Below are positions 52,404 to 61,934 of a DNA stretch of 64,000 bases, piece after piece; positions within the stretch are counted from its first letter, which is position 1; each line of letters opens with the position of its first letter. The position numbers were made by a program, and so were the translations under genes. Below the pieces are notes generated by a model. That model was not told where the DNA came from and searched no databases. It saw only the letters and a list, made by a program, of their open reading frames with translations. The DNA comes from Pseudoalteromonas sp. A601. GTDB taxonomy: Bacteria > Pseudomonadota > Gammaproteobacteria > Enterobacterales > Alteromonadaceae. The stretch spans positions 1-64,000 of the forward strand of contig NZ_MXQF01000026.1 in the NCBI RefSeq assembly GCF_002165575.1. The letters run 5' to 3'.

Positions 52404-54293
52404 ATGATTTTTCACGAAAATTTTGATGTTATTGTTGTTGGTGGTGGCCACGCTGGTACAGAAGCTGCGCTTGCTGCTGCACGAATGGGTATGAACACCC
52501 TGCTGCTAACTCACAACATGGATACTCTTGGTCAAATGTCATGTAACCCAGCAATTGGTGGTATTGGCAAAGGTCACCTAGTTAAAGAAATTGATGCTCT
52601 AGGTGGTGCAATGGCGCAAGCTATTGATAAAGGTGGGATCCAATTTCGTACATTAAATTCTTCTAAAGGCCCTGCTGTTCGTGCAACTCGAGCACAAGCT
52701 GATCGCGCTCTTTATAAAGCCGCTATCCAAGACATCCTGCAAAATCAAGATAATTTAAAGATCTTTCAGCAATCGTGTGATGATCTCATTGTCGAAAATA
52801 ATCAAGTTAAAGGCGTAGTGACCCAAATGGGATTACGCTTTAGCGCGCCATCTGTTGTATTGACCGTTGGTACTTTCCTAGGTGGTCAAATTCATATTGG
52901 CCTTGAGAACTTTAAAGGCGGCAGAGCGGGTGATCCACCTTCAATCGCATTAGCCGATCGCTTACGTGAGCTACCATTTCGTGTTGATCGTTTAAAAACG
53001 GGTACTCCACCACGTATTGATGCTCGTACCGTTGACTTTAGCAAAATGCAAGAGCAACCAGGGGATGCGCCTACACCGGTATTTTCATTTTTAGGAAAGC
53101 AATCAGATCATCCACAACAGATCCCATGCTATATCACCTATACCAATGAAAAAACGCATGATGTGATCCGTAATAATTTACATCGTTCACCTATGTATTC
53201 AGGTGTGATTGAAGGCATAGGTCCGCGTTACTGCCCTTCTATTGAAGATAAAATTGTCCGTTTTGCAGATAAAGACAAGCACCAAATCTTTGTTGAGCCT
53301 GAAGGCCTTACTTCTTACGAGCTTTATCCAAACGGTATTTCAACAAGCTTGCCTTTTGATGTACAACTAGAGATTGTGCAGTCCATTGCCGGTTTTGAAG
53401 ATGCTCATATTTGTCGTCCGGGCTATGCTATTGAATATGACTTTTTTGATCCTCGTGATTTAAAGAAATCGCTCGAAACTAAATTTATTGATGGTTTATT
53501 CTTTGCTGGCCAAATCAATGGCACCACAGGGTATGAAGAAGCGGGTGCGCAAGGATTAATAGCGGGCATGAATGCGGCATTACAAGTTCAAGGTAAAGAA
53601 CCTTGGACACCACGTCGTGACGAAGCCTATGTAGGTGTACTTATTGATGACTTAACAACACTCGGTACTAAAGAACCATACCGTATGTTTACTAGTCGTG
53701 CTGAATACCGTTTATTACTACGTGAAGATAATGCTGATATTCGTTTGACTGCAAAAGGTCGTGAATTAGGTTTGGTTAATGACGAGCGTTGGCAGTCATT
53801 TAATGAAAAAATGGATGTGATCGCCAAAGAATCACAACGTATAAAAGAAACCTGGATCCACAAAGATCACGTTGTTATTGATCAAGTAAACAGTTTACTT
53901 AAAACACCTTTAGTGCGTGAAGCAAGTTTAGAAGATCTTCTTCGTCGTCCTGAAATTCGTTATAACGATCTTATGGCTATTGATGGCCTTGGATCTGAGT
54001 TTGATAATGCACTGGCACTTGAGCAAGTTGAGATCCATACTAAATATGCAGGTTATATTGCACGCCAGCAAGATGAGATCAACAAACAACTGCGTCATGA
54101 AGAAACTGTATTACCAAAAGATTATGATTATTCGACTGTTTCGGGGTTATCGAATGAAGTTGTTGCTAAGTTAACTGAGGCGCGTCCGGATACCATTGGC
54201 CAAGCATCGCGTATTTCTGGTATCACCCCTGCTGCTATTTCGCTATTATTAGTGTATCTAAAGAAGCAAGGCTTGTTACGTAAAATTGCGTAA
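52404..54293 (+). CDS. mnmG: tRNA uridine-5-carboxymethylaminomethyl modification enzyme MnmG
   Basis: FAD-dependent partner of MnmE in U34 modification, 629 residues. The dinucleotide motif VVGGGHAGTEAALAAARMG is near the start, the family block NPAIGGIGKGHLVKEIDALGG follows, and the C-terminal GIDA-associated domain is complete. It is the first gene on the right of oriC and begins a co-directional run with rsmG and parAB. Confidence 0.98.
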   Translation: MIFHENFDVIVVGGGHAGTEAALAAARMGMNTLLLTHNMDTLGQMSCNPAIGGIGKGHLVKEIDALGGAMAQAIDKGGIQFRTLNSSKGPAVRATRAQADRALYKAAIQDILQNQDNLKIFQQSCDDLIVENNQVKGVVTQMGLRFSAPSVVLTVGTFLGGQIHIGLENFKGGRAGDPPSIALADRLRELPFRVDRLKTGTPPRIDARTVDFSKMQEQPGDAPTPVFSFLGKQSDHPQQIPCYITYTNEKTHDVIRNNLHRSPMYSGVIEGIGPRYCPSIEDKIVRFADKDKHQIFVEPEGLTSYELYPNGISTSLPFDVQLEIVQSIAGFEDAHICRPGYAIEYDFFDPRDLKKSLETKFIDGLFFAGQINGTTGYEEAGAQGLIAGMNAALQVQGKEPWTPRRDEAYVGVLIDDLTTLGTKEPYRMFTSRAEYRLLLREDNADIRLTAKGRELGLVNDERWQSFNEKMDVIAKESQRIKETWIHKDHVVIDQVNSLLKTPLVREASLEDLLRRPEIRYNDLMAIDGLGSEFDNALALEQVEIHTKYAGYIARQQDEINKQLRHEETVLPKDYDYSTVSGLSNEVVAKLTEARPDTIGQASRISGITPAAISLLLVYLKKQGLLRKIA

Positions 54294-54308
54294 TAATTAA
54301 GGAATACT

Positions 54309-54929
54309 GTGTTACAGCAACAATTGACCTCTTTGTTAGCGCAAACTGATATTGCGCTAACCGAAAAACAACAGCAACAACTTGTTCAATATGTTGAGCT
54401 ACTTAACAAATGGAACAAAGCATATAACTTAACCTCAGTGCGAATGCCTGAAGAAATGATGATAAAACACATCATGGATAGCTTAGTTGTTGCACCTCAC
54501 CTACCCGGTCATCATTATATTGATGTTGGAACGGGCCCTGGCTTACCTGGTATTGTATTAGCAATTGCGTTACCTGATACTCAGTTTGTGTTATTAGATA
54601 GCTTAGGCAAACGCGTACGTTTTTTAATGCAAGTTAAACATGAGTTAGGCCTTAAAAATGTAACCCCAGTTCAGTCTAGAGTTGAAGAATATCAACCAAG
54701 TGTTAGATTAGATGGTGTTTTAAGCCGCGCATTTGCTTCATTACAAGATATGGTTGACTGGTGTTCGCACTTGATTGATCATTCAGGTAAATTTATAGCA
54801 TTAAAAGGTGTTTTTCCTAGTGACGAGCTAGAATCATTACCTGCTGGCATTAAATTTGAGCAAAAAATAGCATTGGAAGTTCCAGAGTTAGATGCACAAA
54901 GACATTTAATTATTCTTTCTAAAGACTAG
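54309..54929 (+). CDS. rsmG: 16S rRNA (guanine-527-N7)-methyltransferase
   Basis: RsmG (GidB) methylates G527 of 16S rRNA. The 206-residue protein has the SAM motif IDVGTGPGLPGIVLAIA, LLDSLGKRVRFL and the SRAF motif. It starts at GTG, 15 bases after the mnmG stop; parA follows 13 bases later. Confidence 0.96.
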   Translation: MLQQQLTSLLAQTDIALTEKQQQQLVQYVELLNKWNKAYNLTSVRMPEEMMIKHIMDSLVVAPHLPGHHYIDVGTGPGLPGIVLAIALPDTQFVLLDSLGKRVRFLMQVKHELGLKNVTPVQSRVEEYQPSVRLDGVLSRAFASLQDMVDWCSHLIDHSGKFIALKGVFPSDELESLPAGIKFEQKIALEVPELDAQRHLIILSKD

Positions 54930-54942
54930 GGATCAGAGCACT

Positions 54943-55728
54943 GTGGCAAAAGTCATCGCAATAGCAAATCAAAAAGGCGGCGTGGGTAAAACCACTACAG
55001 CTGTAAATTTAGCAGCTTCAATGGCGGCAACAAAACGTAAAGTGCTATTAATCGATTTAGATCCGCAAGGTAACGCAACCATGGGTAGCGGTATCGATAA
55101 ATACAGTGATGTTGCCACTATCTATGACTTATTAATCGAAGATAAGCCGATTGATGATGTTGTCTGTAAAGAAACATCAGGCGAGTATCATTTAATCGCC
55201 GCGAATGGTGATGTGACTGCGGCTGAAGTTAAATTAATGGAATTGTTTGCTCGTGAAGTCCGTTTGCGAAATGCACTTGAAAAAATATCAGATCAATACG
55301 AGTTTATTTTTATAGACTGTCCACCTTCATTAAACATGTTAACTGTTAATGCAATGGCCGCTGCTGACTCTATTTTAGTGCCTATGCAGTGTGAGTATTA
55401 TGCTCTTGAAGGTTTAACAGCTTTAATGGATACCATCACCCAATTAGCAAAACTGGTAAACCCTAAATTACAAATTGAAGGTATTTTGCGCACTATGTAT
55501 GATCCGCGAAACCGTCTAGCTAATGATGTATCTGAGCAATTAAAACAACACTTTGGTGATAAAGTATACCGTACAGTGATCCCTCGTAATGTGCGTTTAG
55601 CTGAAGCCCCTAGTTTTGGTGCACCAGCCATGTATTATGACCGGGCATCAAGTGGCGCTAAAGCCTATTTAGCACTTGCCGGTGAAATGTTACGCAGAAA
55701 AGAAAAAACATCTCCTATTGTCGCCTAA
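54943..55728 (+). CDS. parA: chromosome partitioning ATPase ParA (Soj)
   Basis: Walker-type partition ATPase of 261 residues that positions origin regions with ParB. The deviant Walker A is NQKGGVGKTTTAVNLA, Walker A' is LLIDLDPQGNATMG and Walker B is FIDCPPSLNMLTVNA. The absence of an N-terminal helix-turn-helix is typical of the chromosomal type. It starts at GTG; parB follows 20 bases later. Confidence 0.96.
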   Translation: MAKVIAIANQKGGVGKTTTAVNLAASMAATKRKVLLIDLDPQGNATMGSGIDKYSDVATIYDLLIEDKPIDDVVCKETSGEYHLIAANGDVTAAEVKLMELFAREVRLRNALEKISDQYEFIFIDCPPSLNMLTVNAMAAADSILVPMQCEYYALEGLTALMDTITQLAKLVNPKLQIEGILRTMYDPRNRLANDVSEQLKQHFGDKVYRTVIPRNVRLAEAPSFGAPAMYYDRASSGAKAYLALAGEMLRRKEKTSPIVA

Positions 55729-55748
55729 CTTTGAGGTAAAAAAATAAC

Positions 55749-56672
55749 ATGTCTGCTAAAAAACGCGGTTTAGGCCGAGGACTCGATGCTTTACTTAGTT
55801 CATCAAAACCAGCACCAAACCAAACAGAAAGTGTTCAAGATAGTGCGCCTACGGTGGATACAGCTGCCTTAGAACAGCCAAAAAGTGAATTACAAAAGTT
55901 AGCTATTGAGTTTTTACATTCGGGTAAATACCAGCCGCGTAAAGATATGTCAGAAGAAGCGCTGGAAGAATTAGCAAGCTCGATTCGATCGCAAGGTATT
56001 ATTCAACCAATTGTTGTTCGCCCTATTGCACAAAATAGTTACGAAATTATCGCTGGTGAGCGACGCTGGCGTGCAGCGCAACTTGCTAAGCTTGATGTTG
56101 TTCCGTGTATTATTAAAGACGTACCAGATGAAGCGGCGGTTGCAATTGCACTTATTGAGAATATTCAGCGAGAAGATTTAAATGCCATGGAAGAGGCCAT
56201 TGCATTAAACCGCTTACTTAACGAATTTGAATTAACTCATCAACAAGTAGCTGATGCTGTAGGTAAATCACGTACAACAGTGACCAACTTACTGCGTTTA
56301 AATAATTTAAATGACGATGTTAAAATATTGTTAGAACATGGTGATATAGAAATGGGCCATGCACGTTGTTTATTAGCCCTAGAAGGTGAACCTCAATCAG
56401 ACGCTGCTCGATTGGCTGTTGCTAAAGCATTAACGGTACGCGAAACTGAAAAATTAGTCCGTTCAATTTTAGAACCTGCGGCTAAAAAAGAAATTGTAGA
56501 AAAAGATCCAGATGTCAAACAGTTAGAACAGAAATTAGCAGATAATTTAGGCGCAAAAGTGGAAATTAACTACAACAAAAAAGGTAAGGGTAACTTGGTT
56601 ATTTCTTACACTAACCTTGATGAATTAGACGGGATTTTAAACCGTATAAACCAAGACTATTCCCAACATTAA
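55749..56672 (+). CDS. parB: chromosome partitioning protein ParB
   Basis: A 307-residue parS-binding CTPase. The N-terminal ParB/Srx domain has GERRWRAAQLAKL and a helix-turn-helix at LTHQQVADAVGKSRTTVTNL; the C-terminal region is a dimerisation domain. Its likely targets are the parS palindromes at 37440 and 38079 in recF. Confidence 0.96.
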   Translation: MSAKKRGLGRGLDALLSSSKPAPNQTESVQDSAPTVDTAALEQPKSELQKLAIEFLHSGKYQPRKDMSEEALEELASSIRSQGIIQPIVVRPIAQNSYEIIAGERRWRAAQLAKLDVVPCIIKDVPDEAAVAIALIENIQREDLNAMEEAIALNRLLNEFELTHQQVADAVGKSRTTVTNLLRLNNLNDDVKILLEHGDIEMGHARCLLALEGEPQSDAARLAVAKALTVRETEKLVRSILEPAAKKEIVEKDPDVKQLEQKLADNLGAKVEINYNKKGKGNLVISYTNLDELDGILNRINQDYSQH

Positions 56673-56686
56673 TTAATATCATGTCC

Positions 56687-56710
56687 AAAATGAGACAATT
56701 GCCTCATTTT
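56687..56710 (+). terminator. terminator after parB
   Basis: AAAATGAG and CTCATTTT form an 8-bp stem with an 8-base loop and a following T, 15 bases past parB, separating parAB from the atp operon. Confidence 0.65.
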
Positions 56711-56734
56711 TGCACCACAATACACCGACTCAAG

Positions 56735-56762
56735 TTGCAAAACTGGTAGGATTCAGTATAAT
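56735..56762 (+). promoter_or_regulatory. atp operon promoter
   Basis: TTGCAA (56735-56740), a 16-bp spacer and a perfect TATAAT (56757-56762) precede atpI by about 50 bases. Confidence 0.75.
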
Positions 56763-56814
56763 TTCGCCAGTTTTCATACCCTGACAAATAGAACGCTAAT
56801 AAGGTTAACTAAAC

Positions 56815-57195
56815 GTGACTAATAAGTTAGCAGCGCCTTATCAATTGGCTGCATTTAAATTAATCTGTTTGCAAGGTAGTGTAGCATTGGTTGCTGCCAT
56901 AATTGTTTTCATCGGTTGGGGAGTAGATGCCGGTCTCTCAGCATTAGCTGGAGGTGCTGTAGCAGTACTTCCCCACTGTGTATTTTCCATCTATGCATTC
57001 AGGTATATGGGTGCAAGTAAGGTAAATCAAGCGTATTCCTCGCTAAAACGAGGCAACGGACTAAAATTTTTGCTGACAATCATATTGTTTGCACTAGTAC
57101 TTAAGCATTTTTCGGTAATTTTATTACCTTTTTTTAGTATCTATGTACTGGCGTTATTAACTGGATTGTTCGCACCCGTTTTTTTTAAACATTAA
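56815..57195 (+). CDS. atpI: ATP synthase accessory protein AtpI
   Basis: A 126-residue protein with four hydrophobic helices, which assists assembly of the c-ring. It starts at GTG and leads the atp operon. AtpI is poorly conserved; identification rests on membrane topology and on its position upstream of atpB. Confidence 0.88.
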   Translation: MTNKLAAPYQLAAFKLICLQGSVALVAAIIVFIGWGVDAGLSALAGGAVAVLPHCVFSIYAFRYMGASKVNQAYSSLKRGNGLKFLLTIILFALVLKHFSVILLPFFSIYVLALLTGLFAPVFFKH

Positions 57196-57210
57196 CTTTT
57201 GGGATATAAC

Positions 57211-58068
57211 ATGGCTGCAGAAGAAGTTACTCTATCTAGCCATATTCAGCACCACTTAACCAATGCTAAGATGTGCTCGACCGATGCTGGTCTTGCCTTC
57301 AATAAAGCATGTACGGACAGTGGTTTCTGGACATGGCATGTAGATACCCTCGCATGGTCTATCGGTTTAGGTCTTATATTTTTATGGATCTTCCGTAGTG
57401 CCGCTAAAAAATCAACACTGGGTGTACCAGGTAAATTTCAATGTTTTATTGAAATGATCGTAGAGTTCGTTGGCGATAACGTACGCGATACCTTCCACGG
57501 TAAGAGCAAGCTTATTGCACCATTAGCATTAACAATATTCGTGTGGATATTCTTAATGAACTTAATGGATTTAATACCAGTTGATTTCCTACCTGCATTT
57601 GCTGGTGTTGTTGGCGAAACTGCATTTGGTATGGATTCACACGACGTATACATGAAAATCGTACCTACTACTGACATTAACTTAACAGCTGCGTTAGCGC
57701 TAGGTGTTTTCTTATTGATGATCGGTTACTCAATTAAAATCAAAGGTATCGGCGGTTTTATTAAAGAACTAACACTTCACCCGTTTAGTTCAAACAATAC
57801 AGCTATGCAGATTCTTTTAATCCCATTCAACCTATTACTAGAGCTTATCGCATTGGTTTCTAAGCCGTTTTCACTGGCTCTGCGTTTGTTCGGTAACTTA
57901 TATGCAGGTGAGTTAATCTTCATCCTTATAGGTGCTATAGGTTTAATGCAACTACCGTTGCACTTTGTGTGGGCTGTATTCCATATTTTGGTAATTGTAT
58001 TGCAAGCATTCGTATTCATGATGCTTACAATCGTATACCTAAGCATGGCAAGTTCGGATAATCACTAA
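57211..58068 (+). CDS. atpB: ATP synthase F0 subunit a
   Basis: Membrane subunit that forms the proton half-channels against the c-ring. It has at least five hydrophobic helices, and the essential arginine lies in SLALRLFGNLYAGEL. The ATG at 57211 (MAAEEVTLSSH) has a GGGAT site; an earlier frame start at 57199 adds only four residues. 285 residues. Confidence 0.95.
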   Translation: MAAEEVTLSSHIQHHLTNAKMCSTDAGLAFNKACTDSGFWTWHVDTLAWSIGLGLIFLWIFRSAAKKSTLGVPGKFQCFIEMIVEFVGDNVRDTFHGKSKLIAPLALTIFVWIFLMNLMDLIPVDFLPAFAGVVGETAFGMDSHDVYMKIVPTTDINLTAALALGVFLLMIGYSIKIKGIGGFIKELTLHPFSSNNTAMQILLIPFNLLLELIALVSKPFSLALRLFGNLYAGELIFILIGAIGLMQLPLHFVWAVFHILVIVLQAFVFMMLTIVYLSMASSDNH

Positions 58069-58128
58069 TTACTATATTTACAATTTTACTTTTAACTTTA
58101 ATTTACAATTGAAACTTTGGAGAAAAAA

Positions 58129-58362
58129 ATGGAACTAATGATCGGTCTTAAGTATATCGCTGTAGCTTTACTTATCGGTTTTGGTGCAATCGGCACTGCA
58201 ATCGGCTTCGGTAACATGGGTGGTAAATTCCTAGAAGCATGTGCACGTCAACCTGAACTTGCTCCTTCACTACAAGTTAAGATGTTCATCCTAGCTGGTC
58301 TAATCGATGCTGTAGCAATGATTGGTGTTGGTATCGCGATGGTATTGTTGTTCGTACTTTAA
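58129..58362 (+). CDS. atpE: ATP synthase F0 subunit c
   Basis: The 77-residue proteolipid has two membrane helices joined by the polar ARQP loop (about 39-42). The ion-carrying acid is D60 in AGLIDAVAMIGVG; aspartate and the lack of a typical sodium-site pattern suggest proton coupling. The ATG at 58129 is preceded by GGAG at 6 bases; the upstream TTG is not used. Confidence 0.96.
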   Translation: MELMIGLKYIAVALLIGFGAIGTAIGFGNMGGKFLEACARQPELAPSLQVKMFILAGLIDAVAMIGVGIAMVLLFVL

Positions 58363-58403
58363 TTTTATTTTTTGAACAGCTTACTATTTAAGGAGGAGCG
58401 GTT

Positions 58404-58874
58404 GTGAACTTAAACGCCACTCTTATCGGTGAATTAATTGCATTTACGGTGTTCGTACTTTTCTGTATGAAGTTCGTATGGCCACCACTAAACGGTGCAA
58501 TTGAAGCTCGCCAAAAGAAAATCGAAGATGGTTTAGCTGCCTCTGATAGAGCCGAGAAAGACTTAGAACTAGCGCAACATAAAGCTGCAGAACAGCTTAA
58601 AGATGCAAAGGCTCAAGCGGCAGATATCATTGAACAAGCTAAAAAGCGTGCCGTGCTAATTGTTGACGAAGAAACTGTTCGTGGTCAGCAAGAGCGTGAA
58701 AAAATTATTGCTCAAGGGCACTCTGAAATTGAATCAGAGCGTAACCGTGTGACAGAAGAGCTACGTAAGCAAGTAGCAACTCTGGCAGTGGTTGGCGCAG
58801 AAAGAATTTTAGAGCGCGAAATCAATCAAGCCGCACATAGTGACATCGTTGAAAAACTTGTCGCTGAGCTGTAA
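58404..58874 (+). CDS. atpF: ATP synthase F0 subunit b
   Basis: A 156-residue peripheral-stalk subunit with an N-terminal membrane helix (about 5-25) and a long charged coiled coil. It starts at GTG with a strong AGGAGG site. Ends 10 bases before atpH. Confidence 0.96.
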   Translation: MNLNATLIGELIAFTVFVLFCMKFVWPPLNGAIEARQKKIEDGLAASDRAEKDLELAQHKAAEQLKDAKAQAADIIEQAKKRAVLIVDEETVRGQQEREKIIAQGHSEIESERNRVTEELRKQVATLAVVGAERILEREINQAAHSDIVEKLVAEL

Positions 58875-58890
58875 TTAGGAGGGTATGAGC

Positions 58891-59424
58891 ATGTCTGAAT
58901 TGACTACTATCGCTCGCCCATACGCTAAAGCGGCTTTTGAACTTGCCGTTGAAAAAGGCGCTATTGATAGCTGGAATGACATGTTGTTCTTTGCTGGCCA
59001 CGTTGCCAGCAATGAACAGGCATCTACCATTTTAGCTGGATTGCCTACTGCTACTGCACAAGCTGAGTTATTTATTAACTTATGTGGTGAGCAGCTCAAC
59101 GAACAAGGTCAGAACCTAGTTAAGGTGATGGCTGAAAATGGACGTTTGATTGCACTACCTGAAGTTGCTCATTTATTTTCTGCTTTAAAAGCAGATTATG
59201 AAAAAGAAATCGATATTGATGTGATTTCGGCAACACCTCTTGCTGCAGCGCAGCAAGAATCACTGGTAGCGGCACTTGAAAAACGTTTCGCACGCAAAGT
59301 TAAGCTGAATTGTAGTGAAGACGCTACAGTAGTTGGCGGCCTTATAATTAAGGCGGGTGATACTGTAATTGACGGCTCTTTACGCGGTAAATTAAATCGC
59401 TTAGCCACAACACTACAATCGTAA
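58891..59424 (+). CDS. atpH: ATP synthase F1 subunit delta
   Basis: A 177-residue stalk protein starting MSELTTIARPYAKAAFELA, with the conserved C-terminal VVGGLIIKAGDTVIDGSLRGKL. Two ATGs are 6 bases apart; the second (58891) has AGGAGG at the right distance and matches E. coli AtpH in length. Confidence 0.96.
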   Translation: MSELTTIARPYAKAAFELAVEKGAIDSWNDMLFFAGHVASNEQASTILAGLPTATAQAELFINLCGEQLNEQGQNLVKVMAENGRLIALPEVAHLFSALKADYEKEIDIDVISATPLAAAQQESLVAALEKRFARKVKLNCSEDATVVGGLIIKAGDTVIDGSLRGKLNRLATTLQS

Positions 59425-59438
59425 TTGGGAAAAAGAGC

Positions 59439-60980
59439 ATGCAACTTAATTCCACTGAAATTTCAGATCTGATCAAACAACGTATTGAGAAGTTCGAAGT
59501 TGTAAGTGAAGCTCGTAACGAAGGTACTATCGTATCTGTTACAGACGGTATCATCCGCATCCACGGTCTAGCTGACTGTATGCAAGGTGAGATGATTGAG
59601 CTTCCTGGCAACCGTTATGCTATCGCACTAAACCTTGAGCGCGACTCAATTGGTGCAGTAGTAATGGGTCCTTACGCTGACCTTACAGAAGGCGTAAAAG
59701 TATACACAACTGGTCGTATCTTAGAAGTTCCTGTTGGTGCGGGTCTACTTGGTCGTGTTGTTAACACTCTAGGTGCTCCTATCGATGGTAAAGGCGCTTT
59801 AGATAACGACGGGTTTGAACCTGTAGAAAAAATTGCACCAGGTGTAATCGAGCGTCAATCTGTAGATGAGCCAGTACAAACTGGTTACAAATCTATTGAT
59901 GCTATGATCCCAGTTGGTCGTGGTCAGCGTGAGCTTGTTATCGGTGACCGCCAAACAGGTAAAACTGCACTAGCAATCGATGCAATCATTAACCAAAAAG
60001 ACACAGGCGTTAAGTGTGTGTACGTAGCGGTTGGTCAAAAAGCATCTACTATTGCTAACGTAGTACGTAAATTAGAAGAGCACGGTGCACTTGCAAATAC
60101 TATTGTAGTTGTAGCATCTGCTTCTGAATCTGCGGCACTTCAGTACTTAGCACCGTTCTCGGGCTGTACTATGGGTGAATACTTCCGTGACCGTGGTGAA
60201 AACGCATTAATCGTATATGATGATTTATCTAAGCAAGCTGTTGCTTACCGTCAAATCTCATTGCTACTTAAGCGTCCACCAGGTCGTGAAGCATACCCAG
60301 GTGACGTATTCTACCTTCACTCGCGTCTTTTAGAGCGTGCATCACGTGTAAACACTGATTACGTTGAAAAGTTCACTAACGGTGAAGTGAAAGGTAAAAC
60401 AGGTTCATTGACGGCATTGCCTATCATTGAAACTCAAGGCGGCGACGTTTCTGCGTTCGTACCGACAAACGTTATCTCTATCACCGATGGTCAGATCTTC
60501 TTAGAAACTGACTTATTCAACTCAGGTATCCGTCCGGCAGTAAATGCTGGTATCTCGGTATCGCGTGTTGGTGGTGCTGCACAAACTAAAATCGTTAAGA
60601 AACTAGGTGGCGGTATCCGTCTAGCCCTAGCTCAGTACCGTGAATTAGCTGCGTTCTCGCAGTTCGCGTCTGACCTTGATGATGCTACTCGTGCTCAACT
60701 TGAGCATGGTGAGCGTGTAACAGAGCTAATGAAGCAGAAGCAGTACGCGCCAATGTCTGTTGCTGAAATGTCTTTGTCGTTATTCGCAGCTGAGAAAGGT
60801 TACTTGCAAGACATCGAAATCTCTAAAATTATGGATTTCGAAGCGGCATTACTTTCTTTCGCAAATAGCACATACGCAGAGCTTATGGCTCAAATCAATG
60901 AAACTGGTAACTACAACGCCGAGATCGAAGCGCAGCTTAAAGAACTTCTAGAGAAGTGTAAGTCTACGCAAACTTGGTAA
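59439..60980 (+). CDS. atpA: ATP synthase F1 subunit alpha
   Basis: A 513-residue non-catalytic nucleotide-binding subunit. Walker A is GDRQTGKTALAIDAI (about 169-183), and the alpha-type PAVNAGISVSRVGGAAQ is present. It alternates with beta in the F1 hexamer. Confidence 0.98.
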   Translation: MQLNSTEISDLIKQRIEKFEVVSEARNEGTIVSVTDGIIRIHGLADCMQGEMIELPGNRYAIALNLERDSIGAVVMGPYADLTEGVKVYTTGRILEVPVGAGLLGRVVNTLGAPIDGKGALDNDGFEPVEKIAPGVIERQSVDEPVQTGYKSIDAMIPVGRGQRELVIGDRQTGKTALAIDAIINQKDTGVKCVYVAVGQKASTIANVVRKLEEHGALANTIVVVASASESAALQYLAPFSGCTMGEYFRDRGENALIVYDDLSKQAVAYRQISLLLKRPPGREAYPGDVFYLHSRLLERASRVNTDYVEKFTNGEVKGKTGSLTALPIIETQGGDVSAFVPTNVISITDGQIFLETDLFNSGIRPAVNAGISVSRVGGAAQTKIVKKLGGGIRLALAQYRELAAFSQFASDLDDATRAQLEHGERVTELMKQKQYAPMSVAEMSLSLFAAEKGYLQDIEISKIMDFEAALLSFANSTYAELMAQINETGNYNAEIEAQLKELLEKCKSTQTW

Positions 60981-61040
60981 TTTAGTTATTAATGGTGCGC
61001 TTTAGTCCGCTAAAGCACACCTTGATTCGGAGAGAGAGTC

Positions 61041-61901
61041 ATGGCCAGCGGAAAAGAGATTAAAAGCAAGATCGGCAGTATTAAAAATACTCAAAAGATC
61101 ACTAGCGCAATGGAAATGGTTGCTGCGTCTAAAATGAAAAAGGCGCAAGAACGAGTGGCTTCAAGCCGTCCATACGCTGAAAAATTACGTAAAGTGATTG
61201 GTCGTGTTGCTCAAGCAAATCTTGATTTTACTCACCCGTTCTTAGAAGAGCGTGAAGTAAAACGAGTTGGTTATATTGTTATCTCTACTGACCGTGGTCT
61301 ATGTGGCGGCTTAAACTCAAATGAGTTTAAGAAAGTTGCATTAGACATTAAAGCGTGGAAAGAGAAAGGCGTAGATGCTGATTTTGCTACTTTAGGTAGT
61401 AAAGCAGCTGGCTTCTTTCAACGTTTTGGTGGTCAAGTGCTTGCTAAAAAAGCAGGTCTTGGAGATAAGCCTTCAGTACAGGACGTAATTGGTCCGGTAA
61501 AAATAATGCTAGATGCATTCTCTGAAGGTAAAATTGACCGTTTATTCCTGGTATATAACAACTTTGTTAATACCATGAAGCAAGAGCCAATAGTAGATCA
61601 GTTACTCCCTTTGCCAAAAGCTGAAGAAGAAGTATCTACACATGCGTGGGATTACTTATATGAACCAAACCCAGAGGCTATTTTAGAGTCTTTGTTAGTT
61701 CGCTTCATTGAGTCTCAAGTATACCAAGGTGTAGTTGAAAACGCTGCCTCTGAACAGGCTGCCCGCATGGTTGCAATGAAAGCTGCAACTGATAATGCCG
61801 GTGACCTTATGGATGAGTTACAGCTTGTATATAACAAAGCTCGCCAAGCAGCAATCACACAAGAAATTAGTGAGATTTGTTCTGGTTCAGCAGCAGTTTA
61901 A
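61041..61901 (+). CDS. atpG: ATP synthase F1 subunit gamma
   Basis: The 286-residue central rotor shaft. The N-terminal helix has IKSKIGSIKNTQKITSAMEM and the C-terminal helix has AARMVAMKAATDNAGDLMDE. A GGAGAGAGA site precedes the ATG. Confidence 0.98.
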   Translation: MASGKEIKSKIGSIKNTQKITSAMEMVAASKMKKAQERVASSRPYAEKLRKVIGRVAQANLDFTHPFLEEREVKRVGYIVISTDRGLCGGLNSNEFKKVALDIKAWKEKGVDADFATLGSKAAGFFQRFGGQVLAKKAGLGDKPSVQDVIGPVKIMLDAFSEGKIDRLFLVYNNFVNTMKQEPIVDQLLPLPKAEEEVSTHAWDYLYEPNPEAILESLLVRFIESQVYQGVVENAASEQAARMVAMKAATDNAGDLMDELQLVYNKARQAAITQEISEICSGSAAV

Positions 61902-61934
61902 TGCTTCAGGCAAAGATTAACGAGAGGAATAGAC